In this document: positions 59,856-64,000 of the stretch, in pieces
Position numbering within the stretch: position 1 is the first letter of the stretch
Layout of the letters: every line of letters begins with the position of its first letter
NCBI GenBank assembly: GCA_008508345.1
Contig: QNGE01000964.1
Coordinates: forward strand, 22,730 to 86,729
Source of the DNA: Paragonimus westermani
Lineage: Eukaryota; Platyhelminthes; Trematoda; Plagiorchiida; Troglotrematidae
Reading direction: 5' to 3'
DNA length: 64,000 nucleotides
Translations under genes and position numbers: made by a program
Notes under the pieces: generated by a model
What the model was told of the DNA's origin: nothing
The model's input: the letters and a program-made list of their open reading frames with translations, nothing else
Databases searched by the model: none

Positions 59856-60309
59856 TTGGCAGTGTACGGGGACTGGTACGTTTTCTGGGAGAAAGATGCC
59901 AACCTTCTAACACCCAACCTGGAAGACCAGAAGACTGTGGTTCGTTAGACCTCTACTGATTGGCGTGCCTTGTATGTTGGTGTGGTCACCACACCGTCCA
60001 GTTTAGCCCAGTAGGTCATCGAGATGCGCAATCCGTCATGCCACGTCAATGTCCGGTCTCGTGGAAAGGGGACACACCAATAGTCGCTGATGCTTAACTG
60101 GCACAGAAACACGAGGAAGCAGGCAAATCCTGTACAACCAGGAAGTATGACTCAAATCGGTACCTCTGTATCGCCAGAAATGCCCTTCACCGCTACTGAC
60201 GTAACTTCCTAAGAATACAAGCCAGACAACAAACTCTGGAACCTAATTATCCAAGAGACCGTTCACGCACCTGCAACAATCTGCACTCTAGGATAGCAAT
60301 ACGGATTCC

Positions 60310-60440
60310 AAGGTATGTGGCACAGTGTGAAACAGCGTCCAACATTGCTTGTGCTGCCTGAAGATTGTTAAAAAAACACTTTGTTGTTATCATACTCAAT
60401 ACCATCAACTACTCACCAGGGGCGTAGGATTTTTGCACGA
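60310..60440 (-). mobile_element. Short RTE reverse transcriptase relic (catalytic-box region)
   Basis: 60327-60405 resembles 57400-57470 (CATTGTTTGTGCTGC, CTTGTTGTCAGCATAATC), the region encoding YADN and the following helix. It is decayed, with no open frame. Confidence 0.6.
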
Positions 60441-60444
60441 TCCT

Positions 60445-60920
60445 AAATTGTCCTTAGTGGAAAACATAGGACGGTGTGTGCCCAAATGGAACATGTACAC
60501 CATTTAGGAAAGCTGAAATCTGCGTGGCGCCCAAGATGACAAAACCATGTATGAAAACCCAAACGAATGTTGTCACCGACGCATTGAAATCTCTGTCCCA
60601 AAGTGCACCATGTACACCTATCAGGAACGGAGGAAGTCACCGAAAGCACACCGATGTAGACAAGTTTGGCTGCCACGCGCAAGGGAAATCAACCAACGCC
60701 GTGCGAGCGAAGTTTGAACAAAGTGAGGCGAAATTAATTGTGGCAATGAAGGAAATGCAAATGGTGCAGATTCGGAAATCGACTGGTGAACGAACTGGAA
60801 CATAGACTGAACAAGTGTACTTGGTTCGATTGCGTCTATGCGGTTTCTGGCTGTAAATGGTGCAAACATTTACCAGTTGTGTTTAGTTGGGCGTGCAAAC
60901 GATCTAGGTAACCGACGTTG
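60445..60920. other. No recognised gene
   Basis: The 109-codon plus-strand ORF at 60476-60805 is lysine-rich in its second half and not recognised. It may overlie decayed RTE sequence. Confidence 0.35.
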
Positions 60921-60924
60921 TTTC

Positions 60925-61510
60925 TCTTGACGAACAAGCGTGCTCACAGGATGCATACATCCTTCGTCGTCGTCTTCCTGTCGAAGTGCTTCCGGATGTG
61001 TTGAGTGGTGTTGAAGGACACGGTGCCGTTGAGCAACCACGGTCGAATCTCGTCGATTTCTTCCTCGGTGAAGCGACGCCTTCAGGCCTCGTAGTTCGCA
61101 GCAACCACGTCGCACGAATGATTGTGCAACATACCGAATTTCGTTACCTAAAATTCGCCGTCCATGTTCCGGTTCACGTTGAAATAAGCCGAAGCCGTCC
61201 ACGTTCTGGTTCACGTTGAAATAGGTTGAGCATCCCGCTTGAGCGCTGGCCCTCTTGCGAACACCGGCGACTGAGCGCAATATATGTGCCTACGTACGCA
61301 AGCGTACACCCGTCTCCTGTGATCACCGAAAGTGGGTTCGGTGGATCGGATGCGGTACGAAGACCCCGATCGAGCTTCGAAGCGCCCAACCTCCGCTCCA
61401 ACTGCATCCAAACTCTGGAATTGCCGTGAAGACACCACATTCCCAAAATGTTCCTGAAATAGAACTGATAAATCACCAACGATTGCGCTCATGCTTTCAC
61501 TTCGGGAGAA
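60925..61510 (-). mobile_element. MULE-type DNA transposon relic, FAR1-like DNA-binding N-terminus
   Basis: Minus-strand translation gives MSAIVGDLSVLFQEHFG, then a basic segment, VTKFGMLHNHSC, FTEEEIDEIRPWLLNGTVS and IRKHFDRKTTTKDVCIL. The VTKF...HNH motif, followed by a helical stretch and KTTTKD, matches the N-terminal zinc-chelating domain and the following region of MULE/FAR1 transposases. Stops occur after NYEA and after CIL. The segment is GC-richer than its flanks. The catalytic DDE domain was not found downstream. At 61157-61222 a 36-base unit (GGTTCACGTTGAAATA) is duplicated inside it. Confidence 0.65.
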
Positions 61511-61759
61511 GACGTCCTTCCGACGTGTACTGCACATTTATTGCAAGTGTAAACCAATGAAGACCAGCAATTCGGGGATACACCTGATTGACTCACAGGG
61601 TGTACAGGTTTAACGAGATGGGGTAGAGAGAAAGACATGTGACGGGGAGGTGGGGCACGCGCGGTAGGGGCAGGAAACCATGTTGCTGTAGGGGACAGCC
61701 TTCACGAAGCATCAGTGGCACCTACGACTTTCTTGAATTGAAAGTTTTTCACAATAAAT

Positions 61760-63185
61760 ACAAGGTTCTATTTGCTTTGCTTTTCCGGTTGAAACTTAAG
61801 TTTCAACTTTGAAGTTCCTCCCCACCAGTACTTCTAGGCCCTTGGTTATTCCAACACTCCCAAACGCTTTCTCTAATTCCCTGTGAAAAACCTGGCCAAC
61901 CCCGTCTGATAGCAACCTAGCAGTTGGCTGTGATTGTCTGAATCCAAGGACGGCTACCACTCATCTGACAACTTTTGAACAATATTCAGGTCCTCCTACG
62001 TGCGTCGGCTACCAAGATTCCCTATAACCTTCACACTGTTAGCAAAGACGCGGTGCGACAATTAAGATTCAATGTGATATCATTTATCATTAAAAACGGT
62101 GGCATTTCCAGTAGTGATCTCTAAGATATCCCACAAACCACCGCATTTTCTGTGGACTTTTCTTTTTTATCCCCACATGAAAGGCGCTATTCCTCAGGAA
62201 GTGTTGTATCCACTCTAGCGGTCTCGCAAAAAGTCCAGCAGCCTCGGGTTTAAGATGGATCAGGGGTTCACTGGAATGGATTCTTACCCGAAATCTAGTT
62301 AGGGAACCTCCGCTTCTCCCGCCCAATTTTTCATGATCTCACTGAGGGAACAAGCCAGGATGGGGAGACAAGATTTGTACTGCAAAAGCCCACATAGGTC
62401 TCCGGAGACGAAGCGCTTCACAGTAAGGTGCGTCACAATTCTATCCTCGATCATTCCTTCCTGCAGTTTCTGGATGACTGATACGAGACTTACTGGCCGC
62501 CAGTCTTCCATTTCATGTCTCTTTCTCTCTCATAGGTAGGCACATCCCTTTCCTTTCTAAGTCATCTGGGATGGCGGCCTACTAGATGTGGAGCTGTTGC
62601 AAACCGTCGTTTAGAGTCCTCAATACTCCCGCTTGGATACAGTCCGACGTATGTTAATAAGCCCTTGGGACACTGCACGACGGTAGTATAACGGCATTTA
62701 GTAGGATCTATGCGACATACTGACACTGTGTCCCCTGAACAGAAATTGTAAGAAGCCTTTCAAATTCGGCACCAACATGACTGCTTGCTCTGTAGGACTC
62801 TTCGCTGGCCTCGGCTACGATTAGCCGCATCGCGGTAGCGTTGATAGGCGGCACTTGATTGACTTGTGTGTCCTGGAAGGCTCTCCAGCGCACATGGCGC
62901 AAGTCCTGTGTAATCAGGTTCAGTTCGAGGAGGTTGGTAGTTGGACGGAAACAGCGGCTCCGTCGTCAAATTGTTCTCTCCGTTCTTAGTGATGTTTTGG
63001 GAGACACGGTTGACTCTTCCAGCAAGTTCCTACGAACGACTGTGATCGTCAAAGTCGTACTGTTTATTGGCGTGATGTTCACGTTCCACGAGGTTGTTAA
63101 ACCACTTGCAGGCACGCGGAATCAGCCGCTGCCACAGGTAGCTGAAGACCGCCCAGCCCACTTATCGGATCTCATGTAGTGTTTG
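61760..63185 (-). mobile_element. CR1-like non-LTR retrotransposon relic
   Basis: The minus strand, stitched across frames, reads a pre-RT region (AAYQRYRDAANRSRGQRRVL near 62770-62840). It then has MEDWRPVSLVSVIQKLQEGM and IEDRIVTHLTVKRF (62420-62511), followed by an LDFG-stop remnant. Next come RPLEWIQHFLRNSAFHVGI (62160-62225) and a decayed FADD-equivalent (HRVFANSVKVI near 62020-62050). EDLNIVQKLSDEW and RKRLGVLE blocks follow. These fall in the order of CR1-clade RTs. Stops are frequent and the catalytic box is lost. It differs from the RTE families here. Confidence 0.75.
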
Positions 63186-63189
63186 AGAA

Positions 63190-63700
63190 CACCACTGCGC
63201 TCCTGGAGTACACTGTCTTGTGAGCATGTTTGAGGGCAATGGCATCTAAACGCCATTAAAATAATAACCTACGGTGGTTTACGTTCTACAGGAGGCGGAC
63301 ACGTCGTAATGGTTGCCGTACTAGCGGGAGTTTCTGAGCACTTGCCCCTTGTCTGGTGACGCTGTCGTTCGTGATCGTCGTTCCTGGGTTTATAGGTCCT
63401 GCAAACAGGATAAAGACGTAGAGGAACTAAGTGACGGGTTTGGTCGTCTCGTTCGCTAAGCATCCAAAGCAACTGGGTGGTCTAATCCCGCATGCATTAC
63501 TGACGACGGTGACGAGGAGAAATTACTTTTTCGAGCAGCCTCTGTAAAGTGCGCCTATTCCCATCACTTCGGTCTGGCGCCGATACGTAACACGTTGCTC
63601 AGACATCATAAAAAGTGATTTACGTTTCTCACTGTCCGGATCGAAATGGGCGTGCCGTCATACGCAGTTTCCAGGCAAATTCTGATAGGTATGAAGTGGA
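63190..63700. other. No recognised gene
   Basis: The 67-codon minus frame at 63269-63472 might be upstream LINE sequence but has no clear motif. Confidence 0.35.
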
Positions 63701-63703
63701 GCT

Positions 63704-63765
63704 TCCGTCACGACGAGACTGGACCCCGTCATGATGAGGCTGGATCCGTCACGATGAGACTGGAC
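63704..63765. repeat. Three copies of a 20- to 21-bp repeat
   Basis: CCGTCACGACGAGACTGGAC, a variant with ATGATGAGGCTGGAT, and CCGTCACGATGAGACTGGAC stand in tandem just before the head-repeat fragment. Confidence 0.8.
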
Positions 63766-63767
63766 CT

Positions 63768-64000
63768 TGACGTGGTGTGACGGTTTGCGCATCTCGATGA
63801 CCTTTTTCGCTAAACTGGACAGAGTTACTCATACCAGGCAGGCCAACAGGTGGAGGTCTGACAAACCACAGTCTCCTGGTCCTCCAGGTTGTGGGTTGGA
63901 AGATGGTTGGCATCTCTTCCTGAAAAACGTACCACTTCTGGTACACCGCCACCCACCCGCTGCCTTGCGGTACAGGCTATTGAGCCAAAGGCTTTGGTTG
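63768..64000 (-). mobile_element. RTE-associated head repeat, partial (continues past window)
   Basis: This resembles 45053-45290 and the mirror of 59810-60045, sharing GCGCATCTCGATGACCT, CCACAGTCTTCTGG/CTCCTGG and CTGCCTTGCGGTACAGGCT. It shows that the head repeat is a dispersed family rather than part of one locus. Confidence 0.8.

Larger units (their letters stand above)
56886..60049 (-). mobile_element. RTE retrotransposon, most complete copy (right arm)
   Basis: The minus strand runs from a head repeat (60049 to about 59530) to the endonuclease (59450-58620; RINIGALNVRTLKQ, then VVILAGHMNAQVSRLGEAES). After an antisense RTE tail (58110-58590) it continues into the RT (58086-57185). The RT contains THLFQLVWTSETIPPSWDHS, FLDYKGAFDSVDRSTL, GIRQGCPFSPVL and YADNKALLFGN. 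The thumb and C-terminus follow (VRAVLLYGSETWPL, RGGQIMTWRRQMKSF). It breaks off at 56886, just before the usual GWGPRD end, so its 3' tail is missing. The YADN box lacks the second catalytic aspartate, and stops are frequent. It is dead. 57672-60049 is mirrored at 45046-47423, and 57183-58098 is repeated at 47429-48344. Confidence 0.9.

Noticed and set aside
60870..61280. 136-codon arginine-rich ORF
   Set aside because: Out-of-frame shadow of the MULE relic.
1..64000. CRISPR arrays, bacterial operons, phage or viral genes
   Set aside because: No spaced identical repeats, no tightly packed ORFs and no viral structural or replication genes; RTs present are PLE and non-LTR types.

Overview
This window looks like draft nuclear DNA from a flatworm, most likely a digenean fluke. 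The grounds are one host gene split by spliceosomal introns and a dense load of Penelope-like elements (PLEs) and RTE/CR1-type non-LTR retrotransposons of the kind common in flukes. Single-base Ns at 47428 and 54172 and a 756-base N run at 48897-49652 mark assembly joins. There are no operons, ribosome-binding sites or CRISPR arrays. The species call is inference.

Host gene. One gene is clear: the minus-strand orthologue of UTP4 (cirhin), a WD-repeat t-UTP subunit of the small-subunit processome needed for 18S rRNA maturation in the nucleolus. Three consecutive exons are seen, in transcript order A (ending 53167), B (39665-39185) and C (35977-35493), with matching intron phases. The first and last exons were not found. 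Intron B-C holds a young PLE, and intron A-B (about 13.5 kb) holds most of the RTE and PLE relics. Exon A is present nearly twice. The distal copy runs without an intron into the first 88 bases of exon B, so a spliced junction lies in the genomic assembly.

Layout. 1-3.4 kb: nothing recognised. 3.4-5.5 kb: dead LINE with a C-terminal zinc finger. 5.5-15 kb: mostly featureless, with an RTE 3' relic at 10.0-10.3 kb and small tandem repeats. 15.0-15.8 kb: GC-rich tandem duplication, then a hairpin built from PLE terminal sequence. 23.1-23.7 kb: short PLE-derived insert with a 15-bp target duplication. 25.8-29.05 kb: near-full-length PLE with 308-bp inverted arms, abutting the 3' part of a second PLE. 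30.4-32.8 kb: RTE relics. 35.5-39.7 kb: UTP4 exons C and B around a PLE with 219-bp inverted arms. 42.6-44.5 kb: RTE endonuclease and PLE relics. 45.0-48.3 kb: RTE copy followed by an inverted repeat of itself. 48.4-50.4 kb: PLE split by an RTE-like element. 53.2-55.1 kb: UTP4 exon A copies. 56.9-60.05 kb: second, inverted RTE copy with an antisense RTE tail nested inside. 60.9-63.2 kb: MULE transposase relic and CR1-like relic. 63.7-64 kb: start of another copy of the RTE-associated head repeat.

Functional picture. The genes do not form a pathway. The window is a slowly decaying retrotransposon landscape threaded through one housekeeping gene. Its most unusual aspects are the recurrent hairpin (inverted-arm) architecture of the PLEs, with hammerhead-like cores in some, and the duplicated, partly spliced UTP4 segment. 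I see no convincing evidence of an undescribed gene system.
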